From an uncultured Sphingorhabdus sp. (GTDB taxonomy: Bacteria > Pseudomonadota > Alphaproteobacteria > Sphingomonadales > Sphingomonadaceae), in contig CANMXN010000003.1 of NCBI GenBank assembly GCA_947501885.1, positions 118,946 to 182,945 of the forward strand: 64,000 nucleotides of DNA. Direction: 5' to 3'. The translations under genes and the position numbers were made by a program. Every line of letters starts with the position of its first letter. Within the stretch, counting starts at the first letter, position 1. Below the pieces are notes generated by a model, which saw only the letters and a program-made list of their open reading frames with translations, searched no databases and was not told the DNA's origin. Positions 1 to 9,534 of the stretch are shown here, piece after piece.

Positions 1-1
1 A

Positions 2-2197
2 GAAGCGCTAGAAATCACCAAAGAAGATAATGGCTTTTTCACCGATACAGAGCTGGAAGCTGAGCATTGGGAAACATTGGTTGGTGAATATAAAAAGATT
101 GTTGAAAATGAAGTTGGCAAGCCGTTCCCGCAAGATGTGCATGAGCAATTATGGGGTGCGATGACCGCCGTTTTTGGCAGCTGGCAATCGGACCGCGCCA
201 AAGTCTATCGCCGTTTGAATGATATTCCTGGCGGCTGGGGTACGGCGGTGAATATTCAGGCGATGGTGTTTGGCAATATGGGCGAAACATCAGCAACGGG
301 CGTTGCCTTTACGCGCAATCCATCGGATGGCGATGCGCGCTATTATGGCGAATTTCTGATCAATGCGCAGGGCGAGGATGTGGTCGCGGGCATCCGCACA
401 CCGCAATATTTGACACTAGCGGCACGCGAAGAAGCGGGCGCAAAACCATTGTCGATGGAAGAAGCCATGCCCGAGACATTTGCCGAACTTGCGGCTGTAT
501 TCGATATGCTAGAGAAACATTATCGTGATATGCAGGATATTGAATTTACCGTGGAGCGCGGCAAATTATGGATGCTGCAAACGCGTAGCGGTAAGAGAAC
601 GGCCAAAGCAGCGCTTAAAATTGCCGTTGATATGGTGGCGGAAAAGCTGATTAGCGAAGATGAAGCGGTGCTGCGCGTTGACCCAATGGCGCTCGATCAG
701 CTGCTGCATCCCACGCTTGATCCTGATGCGCAACGTGATGTGATAACCAGCGGCTTGCCTGCATCACCTGGCGCTGCATCGGGCATTATTTGCTTTGATG
801 CCGATACGGCTGAAAAGCGCAATGAATTGGGCGATAGCGTCATTTTGGTGCGCATAGAAACATCACCCGAAGATATTCATGGGATGCATGCGGCCAAAGG
901 CATATTAACCGCGCGCGGCGGCATGACCAGCCACGCTGCCGTTGTTGCGCGCGGCATGGGGCGTCCTTGTGTGTCGGGTGCAGGGTCGCTGCTTATTGAT
1001 GCTAAAGCCAAGACATTGCGCGTTGGCGATCGTGATTTTGGCGAAGGCGATATTTTGACCATTGATGGTTCAACGGGCGAAGTGATGGCGGGTGAAGTCG
1101 CGACATTGCAGCCTGAATTGGTTGGTGATTTTGGCACGCTGATGGTGTGGGCTGATAAGGGCCGCAGATTGAATGTGCGCGCCAATGCCGAAACGCCATT
1201 GGATGCACAGACCGCACGCGATTTTGGCGCAGAAGGTATTGGGCTTTGCCGTACCGAACATATGTTCTTTGATGCGGCCCGTATTGCTGCGGTGCGCGAG
1301 ATGATTTTGGCCGATAAAGAAGAAGGGCGACGTGTTGCTCTGGAAAAATTATTGCCCGAACAGCGCAGCGATTTTGCCGCTTTGTTTGAGGTGATGGCAG
1401 GCTTGCCCGTGACCATTCGTTTGCTTGATCCGCCGCTGCACGAATTTTTGCCGCACCAAGAGAGCGAATTTGCTGTGGTGGCCGAAGCCGCTGGAGTGAG
1501 CGTTGATGTGCTAAAACAGCGTGCTGCGGAATTGCATGAATTTAACCCGATGTTGGGGCATAGAGGCTGCCGTCTTGGCGTTACCTATCCTGAAATATAT
1601 GAGATGCAAGCACGAGCGATATTTGAAGCAGCCTTGGATGTTGCTGCAAAGAGCGGTGAAGCGCCGATACCAGAAGTTATGATTCCCTTGGTTGGCACCA
1701 AAGGCGAGCTTGAATTGATGAAAGAGGTGGTCGAAAATACGGCGAAAGCGGTATTTGCGGAACGTGATGCTAGCGTTGAATATTTGGTTGGTACTATGAT
1801 CGAACTGCCACGTGCTGCATTAATGGCCGATCAAATTGCGGAAGCGGGAGAATTTTTCTCATTCGGCACCAATGATTTGACGCAAACAACATTGGGCGTT
1901 TCGCGCGATGATGCGGCGCGTTTCCTCACCCAATATGTCGATAAAGGCATTTATGCGCGCGATCCCTTTGTGAGCCTTGATATTGAGGGTGTGGGCCAAT
2001 TAATCGAATTGGCCGCAGAGCGTGGCCGCAAAACGCGCCCTGATATTAAACTGGGTATTTGCGGTGAACATGGCGGTGATCCCGAATCTATTGCTTTTTG
2101 TGAGAAAATTGGCTTGAGCTATGTCAGTGCATCGCCGTATCGCGTTCCCATTGCCCGTTTGGCAGCAGCGCAAGCGGCGCTCAAAAATAGTGGATAA
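2..2197 (+). CDS. ppdK: Pyruvate, phosphate dikinase (3' part)
   Basis: PpdK interconverts pyruvate, ATP and phosphate with PEP, AMP and pyrophosphate. The frame is open from base 2, so the gene starts before the window and about 732 codons of a usual ~890 are present; the first in-window start-like codon (TTG at 77) is not the real start. Seen: the end of the ATP-grasp nucleotide-binding part (GMTATAVFGSW-like region, NIQAMVFGNMG), the swivelling phosphohistidine domain with GGMTSHAAV around position 920 (the His carries the phosphate), and the C-terminal PEP/pyruvate TIM barrel with GLCRTEHMF, FGTNDLTQT and the catalytic Cys in GICGEHGG. No internal stop or missing motif was seen. The PEP-synthase family is related, but GGMTSHAAV followed by these barrel motifs and the length after the His fit PpdK better. 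Confidence 0.95.
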   Translation, partial: EALEITKEDNGFFTDTELEAEHWETLVGEYKKIVENEVGKPFPQDVHEQLWGAMTAVFGSWQSDRAKVYRRLNDIPGGWGTAVNIQAMVFGNMGETSATGVAFTRNPSDGDARYYGEFLINAQGEDVVAGIRTPQYLTLAAREEAGAKPLSMEEAMPETFAELAAVFDMLEKHYRDMQDIEFTVERGKLWMLQTRSGKRTAKAALKIAVDMVAEKLISEDEAVLRVDPMALDQLLHPTLDPDAQRDVITSGLPASPGAASGIICFDADTAEKRNELGDSVILVRIETSPEDIHGMHAAKGILTARGGMTSHAAVVARGMGRPCVSGAGSLLIDAKAKTLRVGDRDFGEGDILTIDGSTGEVMAGEVATLQPELVGDFGTLMVWADKGRRLNVRANAETPLDAQTARDFGAEGIGLCRTEHMFFDAARIAAVREMILADKEEGRRVALEKLLPEQRSDFAALFEVMAGLPVTIRLLDPPLHEFLPHQESEFAVVAEAAGVSVDVLKQRAAELHEFNPMLGHRGCRLGVTYPEIYEMQARAIFEAALDVAAKSGEAPIPEVMIPLVGTKGELELMKEVVENTAKAVFAERDASVEYLVGTMIELPRAALMADQIAEAGEFFSFGTNDLTQTTLGVSRDDAARFLTQYVDKGIYARDPFVSLDIEGVGQLIELAAERGRKTRPDIKLGICGEHGGDPESIAFCEKIGLSYVSASPYRVPIARLAAAQAALKNSG

Positions 2198-2304
2198 GGG
2201 GCAAATGTTAGAAGGCTATTTCGATATTATTCTGATTTTCTTATAAGATGATACGAAAAGGGGTTGCCAGCATTGCTTATGCCCCTTAATAGCCTCACTT
2301 CCAC

Positions 2305-2381
2305 GCGCTCGTAGCTCAGCTGGATAGAGTACTTGACTACGAATCAAGGGGTCGGGAGTTCGAATCTTCCCGAGCGCGCCA
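2305..2381 (+). tRNA. tRNA-Arg(ACG)
   Basis: A cloverleaf can be folded by eye. The acceptor stem GCGCTCG (2305-2311) pairs with CGAGCGC (2371-2377), the D arm has GCTCAGCTGGATAGAGT, and the T arm contains GTTCGAATC. The anticodon stem CTTGA/TCAAG encloses the loop CTACGAA, giving anticodon ACG at 2339-2341; A34 is expected to be deaminated to inosine to read CGU, CGC and CGA. The CCA end is encoded (2379-2381). It lies between ppdK and queC, 22 bases before the queC start. Confidence 0.97.
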
Positions 2382-2402
2382 TTTTCCTCTCAAGGTTGAG
2401 AG

Positions 2403-3098
2403 ATGCCTATGACCCAGAACCAAATAGATAATAAAGCCATCGTCCTCCTTTCTGGAGGCTTGGACTCTATGGTAGTAGCGGGCCTCGCCAAGGCGCAAGG
2501 CTATGACCTTATTGCGCTGACGATTGATTATAATCAGCGTCACCGTATTGAGCTTGAAGCTGCTGCGAGCATTGCCCATCATCTAGGCGCGATCGAGCAT
2601 ATCATATTACCACTGGATTTGACCAAATTTGGCGGTAGCGCTCTAACCGCTGATATTGATGTGCCCAAAGATGGAGTTGATGAGACCGCTATTCCCATAA
2701 CCTATGTACCAGCGCGTAATACAATATTCTTATCGCTCTGTCTGGGGCTGGCCGAAGCACGCGGCGCGCGTGATTTGTTCATAGGCGTGAATGCGCTTGA
2801 TTATTCGGGTTATCCCGATTGCCGTCCTGAATTTATCCAATCATTTGAAGCTATGGCGAACCTAGCGACAAAGGCTGGCGTCGAGGGTGAGGGCTTTACC
2901 GTTCACACGCCGCTGCTGCATATGAGCAAAGCAGAAATAGCTAGCGAAGCTGCGAAATTAAATCTTGATAGCGCTATGAGCTGGTCTTGCTATGATCCCA
3001 CCGATGATGGTCTGGCCTGCGGGCAATGTGATAGCTGCCGATTAAGGCAAAAAGGCTTTGCCGATGCTGGCCTATTCGATGGCACGCAATACGCATGA
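2403..3098 (+). CDS. queC: 7-cyano-7-deazaguanine synthase QueC
   Basis: QueC converts 7-carboxy-7-deazaguanine, ammonia and ATP to preQ0, the precursor of queuosine in tRNA. The 231-aa protein is of normal length. It has the N-type ATP pyrophosphatase P-loop SGGLDS at residues 17-22 and the C-terminal zinc site with Cys196, Cys206, Cys209 and Cys212 (CGQCDSC region). Two ATG codons are possible (2403, 2409); both fit, and the choice hardly changes the product. It overlaps queE by four bases (ATGA), so the two are translationally coupled and supply consecutive steps in reverse order. No queD was seen in the window. Confidence 0.96.
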   Translation: MPMTQNQIDNKAIVLLSGGLDSMVVAGLAKAQGYDLIALTIDYNQRHRIELEAAASIAHHLGAIEHIILPLDLTKFGGSALTADIDVPKDGVDETAIPITYVPARNTIFLSLCLGLAEARGARDLFIGVNALDYSGYPDCRPEFIQSFEAMANLATKAGVEGEGFTVHTPLLHMSKAEIASEAAKLNLDSAMSWSCYDPTDDGLACGQCDSCRLRQKGFADAGLFDGTQYA

Positions 3099-3724
3099 GC
3101 TATGCGGTCAAAGAAGCATTTTTAACCCTACAAGGTGAGGGCGTTCATGCGGGACGGCGTGCGGTATTCTTGCGATTTACCGGATGTAATTTGTGGAGCG
3201 GCTTAGAAAAAGATCGCAGTCATGCCATTTGCCAATTTTGTGATACTGATTTTGTTGGCATGGATGGTACAAATGGTGGCCGCTATGAAGCGGATGCTTT
3301 GGCCGATTTGATGGCCGCATTATGGGGCAAGGGGCGCGATGAACGCTTCATCGTTCTAACGGGCGGCGAACCTATGTTGCAGGTCGATAAAGCCTTGTTG
3401 GATGCTTTGCATGATAGAGGCTTTTTCATCGCCATGGAGAGCAATGGTACGATAGCGGCTTTGTCTGATATCGATTGGCTGTGCATCAGCCCAAAAGCGG
3501 GTAGCGAATTGGTACAAAAATCGGGTGATGAGCTGAAATTGGTCTGGCCGCAAGCGGGCAGCGATTGGCAGATGATGCAGACGCTAGATTTCGATCATTT
3601 CCTTATTCAACCGATGGATAGCGAGGCGCATGAAGCCAATATCAAGGCGTCGATAGATTTTGTGCGGGCGAATCCGAAATGGCGATTATCGCTGCAAAAT
3701 CATAAAATACTCTCCCTTCCGTGA
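3095..3724 (+). CDS. queE: 7-carboxy-7-deazaguanine synthase QueE
   Basis: QueE is a radical SAM enzyme that contracts 6-carboxy-tetrahydropterin to 7-carboxy-7-deazaguanine, the step before QueC. The 209-aa protein has LTLQGEG near the N-terminus and the 4Fe-4S cysteines Cys31, Cys46 and Cys49, that is the long C-X14-C-X2-C spacing found in one QueE subgroup instead of CX3CX2C. GGEP (about residue 91) is the usual SAM-binding glycine motif. Its start overlaps the queC stop as ATGA, which points to one transcript and coupled translation. Confidence 0.94.
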   Translation: MSYAVKEAFLTLQGEGVHAGRRAVFLRFTGCNLWSGLEKDRSHAICQFCDTDFVGMDGTNGGRYEADALADLMAALWGKGRDERFIVLTGGEPMLQVDKALLDALHDRGFFIAMESNGTIAALSDIDWLCISPKAGSELVQKSGDELKLVWPQAGSDWQMMQTLDFDHFLIQPMDSEAHEANIKASIDFVRANPKWRLSLQNHKILSLP

Positions 3725-3849
3725 ACGTAAACGGCAAGTGATTTTATAGAATATACAAATAATTCAAATAGATGAGATATAGTCAATAAATTTGACTCTT
3801 CTACACTTTTTTGACAGTCTTGCTGTTGAGAGAGTTTAGGGAGAGAGTT

Positions 3850-4221
3850 ATGGTAAGCCGTGCAGCAGGTGAGAGAGCAGCAAGTGGTAAATATGAAAAA
3901 ACATATGCCAAACGCATTAGTGATAATATTGCTTATGCGTTAATTGTATATACAATGATGCTAATATTTTTGGTTGCGGGGGCGATCAAAACGAGCAGTA
4001 TGTCAATCTTCCCCTATCTATTGTTGATAGTTTTTGTAGCGATAGTCATACCTATGGCGCGTAAGTTAGAAAAGAAGTGGGAAATGCTTGATGAGAGTGA
4101 ATTGAGCGATAATAGCTTGGGCACTCGTTTCACGATTGACCGCACGAAATTATGGGTAGGCACAATAGCACTACCGCTCATATTAATGGTGGTTTGCCGC
4201 GCTGTTTCTTCAATAGTTTAA
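3850..4221 (+). CDS. Small integral membrane protein, unknown function
   Basis: The frame is open from a TTG at 3811, but ATG at 3850 is preceded by a purine-rich GGGAGAGAG stretch and is the better start, giving 123 aa. Three hydrophobic helices are visible, at about residues 28-46, 52-70 and 105-122. Between the second and third is a charged loop (KLEKKWEMLDESELSDNS). I do not recognise a named family. The gene stands alone between queE and pmbA with clear gaps on both sides. A membrane location is a safe reading; any function would be a guess. Confidence 0.75.
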   Translation: MVSRAAGERAASGKYEKTYAKRISDNIAYALIVYTMMLIFLVAGAIKTSSMSIFPYLLLIVFVAIVIPMARKLEKKWEMLDESELSDNSLGTRFTIDRTKLWVGTIALPLILMVVCRAVSSIV

Positions 4222-4282
4222 AGAAGCTTTTATCTGTAACAGGGTGATTGACGCCGTGCTATTGCGCGCCTAAACCCCTATT

Positions 4283-5617
4283 ATGTTAAGCACCCAAGAA
4301 GCACAGGACCGTGCTGAAAATTTGGTCCAAATAGCAATGAAAAATGGCGCCGATGCAGCCGATGCATTTTACTCATGCGATGCTTCGCTTGATGTTGAGG
4401 TTCGCCTTGGGGCATTAGAAGGTGTTGGCCGCAGCGAAGGCGAAGACATTAGCCTACGTGTTTTCATCGGACAGCAATCATCTACTATTTCTTCCTCAAA
4501 TATGAATATGCAGATATTGTCTGATTTGGTGGACCGTGCGCTTGATATGGCAAAAGAGACACCCGCTGATCAATATGCTGGCCTAGCCCCAGAAGAGATG
4601 GTGATGCGCGGTGAAATCCTCGATTTGGAATGTGATGACGGCGGTGACCCAACACCAGAAAAGCTGCGTGCAATTGCTATAGAGTGTGAGGATGCAGCGC
4701 GCAGCATAAATGGCATTACCAATAGTGCAGGAGCAGGCGCAAGTGCAGGACGTAGCATATTTGCATTGGCGACTAGTCACGGTTTTGTTGGTAGCAGATC
4801 AGCCACTAGCTATAATAGTAGCGTTAGCGTCATCGCGGGTGAAGGCGATAATATGGAACGTGATTATGCATGGCGTAGTGCGCGACATTTAAGCGATTTG
4901 GAAAAGGCCTCTTCCATAGGTAAACGCGCAGGCGAGCGCACAATTGCTCGGTTAAATCCAGTTCATATCGATAGTGGAAATATGCCTATTATTTTTGATC
5001 CGCGTGTAGGCGCATCATTGATTGGTCATTTAATAGGAGCGATTAGCGGGCCATCAGTAGCACGCAAAACGAGTTTTTTGCTCGAAAAGCTGGGTGAGAA
5101 TATTTTTGATAGCAGCATCTCTATCATTGATGATCCGTTGCGCCTTCGTGGGCTTTCTTCCAATGCATTTGATGGCGAGGGACTGGCGCGCAATCGTCAT
5201 GCGATCATCGAAAATGGCGTGTTGAATAGCTGGCTTCTTGATAGCGCATCGGCGCGGCAATTAGGGTTGAGACCCACAGGCCATGCGTCTTTGGGCGGCG
5301 GGATTAGCACATCGAATATCCATTTGAGTGCTGGGAAATTAACCCCTGCCGATCTGATGAGTGATATTAAACAAGGTATTTATGTCACTGAATTGGCTGG
5401 ACAAGGCGTTAACCCTGTAACGGGTGATTATAGCCGCGGTGCAAGTGGCCATATTATCCGTGATGGCGTCATTGGAGAGGCCGTAACGGAGATCACAATT
5501 GCTGGTAACTTAATCGATATGTACGCCAATATGAGCGCTGCTAATGATTTGGAAATTATCCGTTCGCATAATGTGCCAACATTACGAGTAGATGGGATGA
5601 TGGTGGCGAGTGGATAA
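4283..5617 (+). CDS. pmbA: TldD/PmbA family metalloprotease-associated protein (PmbA/TldE type)
   Basis: TldD and TldE form a heterodimeric metalloprotease that degrades unstructured peptides and matures some ribosomally made peptides. The 444-aa protein has the family's ending (GQGVNPVTGDYSRGASG and the downstream EITIAGNL region). I see no HExxxH zinc site, which is the TldD feature, so this is the TldE/PmbA partner that lacks the catalytic zinc. The start at 4283 gives a normal N-terminus (STQEAQDRAENLVQIAMKNG). The stop overlaps the GTG start of the next gene by eight bases, so both are probably co-translated. The partner tldD is not in this window. Confidence 0.93.
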   Translation: MLSTQEAQDRAENLVQIAMKNGADAADAFYSCDASLDVEVRLGALEGVGRSEGEDISLRVFIGQQSSTISSSNMNMQILSDLVDRALDMAKETPADQYAGLAPEEMVMRGEILDLECDDGGDPTPEKLRAIAIECEDAARSINGITNSAGAGASAGRSIFALATSHGFVGSRSATSYNSSVSVIAGEGDNMERDYAWRSARHLSDLEKASSIGKRAGERTIARLNPVHIDSGNMPIIFDPRVGASLIGHLIGAISGPSVARKTSFLLEKLGENIFDSSISIIDDPLRLRGLSSNAFDGEGLARNRHAIIENGVLNSWLLDSASARQLGLRPTGHASLGGGISTSNIHLSAGKLTPADLMSDIKQGIYVTELAGQGVNPVTGDYSRGASGHIIRDGVIGEAVTEITIAGNLIDMYANMSAANDLEIIRSHNVPTLRVDGMMVASG

Positions 5618-6410
5618 TAAGGGCTATCCCAATTTTGATGATATTGCCAATGTAACGCAAGAAGCAGGCAGGTTAGCTTTTGATAAATGGCGTGAAGGTG
5701 AAGCGCCTGATGCTCAGGTTTGGGATAAATCGCAAGGGCATCCCGTATGCGATGTCGATCTGTTTATTGATCGCTTCTTAAAGAATAAATTGCAGCAAAT
5801 TTGCCCCAATGCTGGTTGGCTTTCAGAAGAAACGGCCGATGATGCTGAACGATTGGGTTATCGACTTAATTGGTCGGTAGATCCCATTGATGGAACCCGT
5901 GATTATATCAAAGGCAAAAGCGGTTGGTGTGTATCTGTTGCGCTTCTTGCGGGGGATAGGCCTATATTCTCTGCGTTGGCGGCCCCTGCACAAGATAGTT
6001 TGTGGACAGCCAAAGCAAGCGGCGGCGCTTTTCGTAACGGCCGCAAGCTATGGGCTAGCAAACGAAAAATATTGAAAGGCGCGCGTGTTCCTGCTGATCA
6101 ATTGATGCAAGATGACGATATGCTAACTTTGGTCTATAAACCCAATAGTATTGCTTTGCGTATGGCAATGGTGGCCGCTGATGAGGCGGATGTGTTGGTA
6201 AGTGCGCGTTGGGGCAATGAATGGGACATTGTGGCCGCTCATCTTATTGCGGCTGAAGCTGGAGCATATGTGGGTAATGCCTATGGCGAAAATATCAAAT
6301 ATAACAAATCTAAGCCGATTGATTTTGGGATGATATGCTGTGCGCCTGACCTTCGAGATGATGTGCTAGAGCGTATTAAGCCCTATATGGATAAAATCGC
6401 TGAAGCATAA
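5610..6410 (+). CDS. Inositol monophosphatase family phosphatase (CysQ/HisN-like)
   Basis: Members of this magnesium-dependent phosphatase family act on inositol phosphates, 3',5'-adenosine bisphosphate (CysQ) or histidinol phosphate (HisN). Seen in 266 aa: the metal Glu in LSEET (about residue 74), the DPIDGTRD motif at 91-98, and the second signature WDIVAAHLIAAEAG beginning at 205. The start is GTG at 5610, overlapping pmbA by eight bases. Substrate cannot be decided from sequence alone. 3'(2'),5'-bisphosphate nucleotidase is a fair first guess because pmbA and such a gene are often paired in related bacteria, which is recall and not shown here. Confidence 0.9.
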   Translation: MDNKGYPNFDDIANVTQEAGRLAFDKWREGEAPDAQVWDKSQGHPVCDVDLFIDRFLKNKLQQICPNAGWLSEETADDAERLGYRLNWSVDPIDGTRDYIKGKSGWCVSVALLAGDRPIFSALAAPAQDSLWTAKASGGAFRNGRKLWASKRKILKGARVPADQLMQDDDMLTLVYKPNSIALRMAMVAADEADVLVSARWGNEWDIVAAHLIAAEAGAYVGNAYGENIKYNKSKPIDFGMICCAPDLRDDVLERIKPYMDKIAEA

Positions 6411-6497
6411 TAAGCAATAATCGATGCTATAATAGCAAACAGCAATCCACCCAAATTTGCTTCCATGATCATCCATTATTGTGTTGCGTATGTTCTA

Positions 6498-7676
6498 TTA
6501 TGTGTTGGTAGATCTTGCCATCATGGCTATCACTGCTTTTGAGATTGGGATGGGAGACTTGCCAGATAAAATACGCAACCTGTCCATAGCATTGCTATTG
6601 CCTGTATAAAAACGAGCGATTAATTCGGGGGATAATGTGTAAAGCCGTTCTAATATTTTATACCGCTCGTGCGGCTTGGAAGCATGAAATATCATCTTGT
6701 TTAAGGTGCGGTAAAAACTATTATTGGCCCAATGTTGATTGGCGCGTTTGCGCAACACAAGGTTTAACCGATCTCCATCAAAATCATTTTGAGATGCTAT
6801 GAATATGGCGGTGCGAACAGCTTCTGGCAGTGAATAGCCAGTAAAGTTATGGAAAAACCCACCCCGCGTTCCGACCTTGGCAACACGGCTACCGCTAGAT
6901 GCCCAATATTTGTCTAAATTACCATCCATGATAACAGGTAAAACACCAGACTCCTCGCGGATAATCTCACGTACATTCCAGCCAGCATCATTGATATATT
7001 GTTTTATCCTGCTGGAAATAACCATGCTGTCTAAATCTGCAGTGTCGCTATAATAGGTGTCTTCAATGAATAACTTATCCATAGAAAATGGCAGCGCATA
7101 GAGAAATCTATACCCATCATTTTGTGTGATAGTGGCATCCATAATGATAGGCCGCTTAAGATCATGAGGATCTTCGAGTTGCAGCATTTGACCAGAAAAT
7201 TTTCGCCACCCGCAATCGAGATGCTGTGTATCACCACCGCCGCGAGCATCAATAACGCCGCCAGCATTTATCCGTCTACCACCTTTTAAAACCACAAGCC
7301 TTGGCGTCATTGACTTTACTTCTTGCCCCAATAATATGGATTCTGAAGCTAGTGTATTGATCAAAACCTCATGAAGTCTCTCAGATTCAATAGTATAATA
7401 TATGCTATCTAATGTTCGGCTATGCTGCGGGAAATGAACATCATAACCTGACCAACCACATGTAACCAATGGAGCAGTGAGCCAGCGATCATCTGCATCA
7501 ATGTCAGACGCAAAATAACTCCATATGTGATTACCGCCATAGCTTTGCGCGCTATCGATAAGAACAATCGATAGATCAGGTCGCATTTTTGCAAGCGCGA
7601 GCGCAGCAAGACCTCCAGATAAACCGCCCCCAACAATTGCGATATCGCATTTTACATTTTCTGCTTGTCCATTCAT
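6498..7676 (-). CDS. crtY: Lycopene beta-cyclase CrtY
   Basis: CrtY closes the beta-ionone rings of lycopene to give beta-carotene. The 392-aa protein has the N-terminal FAD/NAD-binding GGGLSGG at residues 16-22, followed by the family's GGNHIWSY. Further on come the MDATITQNDGYRFLYALPF block with IEDTYY, and the late GTRGGFFHNFTGYSLPEAV block; these are the characteristic conserved regions of CrtY. It stands alone here. The rest of a carotenoid cluster (crtI, crtB, crtZ) is not in the window, so the pathway genes must be dispersed. A divergent promoter region of about 170 bases separates it from the next gene. Confidence 0.95.
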   Translation of the reverse strand: MNGQAENVKCDIAIVGGGLSGGLAALALAKMRPDLSIVLIDSAQSYGGNHIWSYFASDIDADDRWLTAPLVTCGWSGYDVHFPQHSRTLDSIYYTIESERLHEVLINTLASESILLGQEVKSMTPRLVVLKGGRRINAGGVIDARGGGDTQHLDCGWRKFSGQMLQLEDPHDLKRPIIMDATITQNDGYRFLYALPFSMDKLFIEDTYYSDTADLDSMVISSRIKQYINDAGWNVREIIREESGVLPVIMDGNLDKYWASSGSRVAKVGTRGGFFHNFTGYSLPEAVRTAIFIASQNDFDGDRLNLVLRKRANQHWANNSFYRTLNKMIFHASKPHERYKILERLYTLSPELIARFYTGNSNAMDRLRILSGKSPIPISKAVIAMMARSTNT

Positions 7677-7849
7677 TAGGATGCTCTTAGCGCAGCAACT
7701 ATAATGATGGAAGAGGCTTCACCTCTTAATCCACCACTATTGCATTTATATGTCGGGATATAATTTCTTATTATTTGTTCATAATAGGTTCGGTTAATAT
7801 GTGCTAGAGGCAAGCAATCATGATGATTATCATGATATTAGAGGTCATT

Positions 7850-8326
7850 ATGAAATATCTTTCAATTTTTGGAACAAGCTTTGCAACGCTTATACTGTCT
7901 ATGAGCTTTATTGGTATTGATAATCAAGCTGCAGCACAATCCGCCATTGCAGCAAAAGCATCAGTGAAGGTTAATATTAGCGGCCTTCGCAATCAGAAAG
8001 GTGATGTGATTATATGTTTGAGCAGCAATGCGAAAGCATATCCCGATTGCAACAAAGATAAAACAGCACGCAAACAAAAAATTCCTGCGAGCAATGGAAG
8101 CAGCGTGATTTTTGAAAATGTTGACCCTGGAGTCTATGCTTTGGCATTGGTGCATGACAAAAACCGCAATGGTAAAATGGATATAGCGCTCTTTCTGCCC
8201 AAAGAAGGGTTTGGTATGTCGAATAACCCGAAAGTGCGGGCGGGTAAGCCCAAATTTAAAAATTCGCAATTCACCGTTGGAACCGAAGATATCGTGCATA
8301 ATATCAAAATGCGATATATTTTATAA
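7850..8326 (+). CDS. DUF2141 family secreted protein
   Basis: The frame opens at 7820, but ATG at 7850 follows AGAGGT at a good distance and begins a normal signal peptide (MKYLSIFGTSF..., cleavage likely after the AAAQS stretch). The 158-aa product shows the DUF2141 pattern: a beta-sandwich with NISGLRNQKGDVIICLS, FENVDPGVYALALVHDKN and NGKMD, ending in the phrase PKEGFGMSNNP. Members are periplasmic or outer-membrane associated and have no established activity. In sphingomonads they often sit near carotenoid genes, and crtY is the divergent neighbour, but I can give no functional link from sequence. Confidence 0.85.
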   Translation: MKYLSIFGTSFATLILSMSFIGIDNQAAAQSAIAAKASVKVNISGLRNQKGDVIICLSSNAKAYPDCNKDKTARKQKIPASNGSSVIFENVDPGVYALALVHDKNRNGKMDIALFLPKEGFGMSNNPKVRAGKPKFKNSQFTVGTEDIVHNIKMRYIL

Positions 8327-8468
8327 CCGTTAGGAATAGACAGCGAAAATCGCTCAATAATAAATATTGTTAACAGATAAAGTGTGATATTTATATTGGA
8401 TATTGTGCAACAGGGCGTTAAACAATAGTATAATTCATCATATTATATGCTAGCCTCAGAGAGAGAAC

Positions 8469-9533
8469 ATGCGCCCCCTTATATATTCTATCACCATATT
8501 ATCATCGCTCCTATGCGTCGGCCCCGTTTTGGCAAATGAAACACAGAGCCATGAAGTGCAACCACTGTTAAATTTGCAGGTTGAACCAACTGTGCTGCCG
8601 GTGGGTATAAGCAATATATCTTTATCGCAATCAGATGCATTGGCCAATCAACAGCAATCGGATAGAGCCGTTTATGCGCAGTTTGAGGAGGGCAATGATG
8701 GAAGACCAGATGATGCTCCGCCATCTGTATCAAATCAAAAACTACCTTCTGGACCACCCAATAATGTTTCAAATCCTAATGCTGATTTCTTGCTCATCGG
8801 TATTGGTGTTGGCATAACTGCCGATTATGCAGGGGCTGATAATTATGATTTCCTGCCCGTACCGCAATTCCTTGGCCGCTTTAAAGGCGTTGGTTTTATT
8901 AGCCGTGGCCCTGGCATTGCCTTTGACTTTATACCCGATAAGCCAGGTGCGAAAATTGATTATATTTTGGGTCCGCAATTTCGCTTTCGCTTTGATCGCA
9001 ACAATAGCGATAATATCGAAGATGCGCAGGTCGCGGCCCTAGAAGAGCTCGATACCGCCGTTGAATTGGGCGTATCGGCTGGCTTTCAGGTGAATAGGCT
9101 TTTGCATAAATTTGATAATGTGACGGTGTGGGTCGATGCTTTATGGGATGTTGCGGGCGCGCATGGCGGCGCGATTATCTCGCCTGCTGTGACCTATTCT
9201 ACTCCCTTAAGCACGGGCATAGTAGCGCGCCTATCAACTGGCATCACCTATGCCAGCGATGATTTTGTCGATACTTATTCATCCATCAACGCCGCGAACG
9301 GCTTGGCCAGCGGACTGCCGCAATTTCAAGGTGAGAGCGGCATCAGAGACGTGAATGGCAGCCTCTTAATGGCCTTTGATTTGGATGGCGATGTGCGCAA
9401 TGGCGGTTGGAGTATCTTTGCGCTCGGCAATTATTCGCGCTTGCTGGGCGATACCGCCGACAGCCCGATTGTAACCGAAACAGGCAGCGCCAATCAATTT
9501 TTCGGCGCGCTCGGCATTGGCTATAGTTTTTAG
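8469..9533 (+). CDS. MipA/OmpV family outer membrane protein
   Basis: The 354-aa protein begins with a signal peptide (MRPLIYSITILSSLLCVGPVLA) and then a polar, low-complexity linker to about residue 95. After that comes the MipA/OmpV barrel: GIGVGITADYAGADNYDFLPVPQ is the usual first strand, and the protein ends in Phe (GIGYSF), the outer-membrane assembly signal. MipA of E. coli is a scaffold for murein hydrolases; most other members are uncharacterised porin-like barrels. The start ATG has a GAGAGA stretch just before it. The gene converges with the next one, with a single base between the stops. Confidence 0.88.
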   Translation: MRPLIYSITILSSLLCVGPVLANETQSHEVQPLLNLQVEPTVLPVGISNISLSQSDALANQQQSDRAVYAQFEEGNDGRPDDAPPSVSNQKLPSGPPNNVSNPNADFLLIGIGVGITADYAGADNYDFLPVPQFLGRFKGVGFISRGPGIAFDFIPDKPGAKIDYILGPQFRFRFDRNNSDNIEDAQVAALEELDTAVELGVSAGFQVNRLLHKFDNVTVWVDALWDVAGAHGGAIISPAVTYSTPLSTGIVARLSTGITYASDDFVDTYSSINAANGLASGLPQFQGESGIRDVNGSLLMAFDLDGDVRNGGWSIFALGNYSRLLGDTADSPIVTETGSANQFFGALGIGYSF

Positions 9534-9534
9534 G

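Noticed and set aside
2258-2287. Hairpin AAGGGG...CCCCTT after ppdK as a terminator
   Set aside because: The loop of 18 bases is long and there is no run of T after it; too weak to call.
2337-2582. Minus-strand frame covering tRNA-Arg and the queC start
   Set aside because: Its end is the well-known false peptide from reading a tRNA gene backwards; the tRNA and queC explain the sequence.
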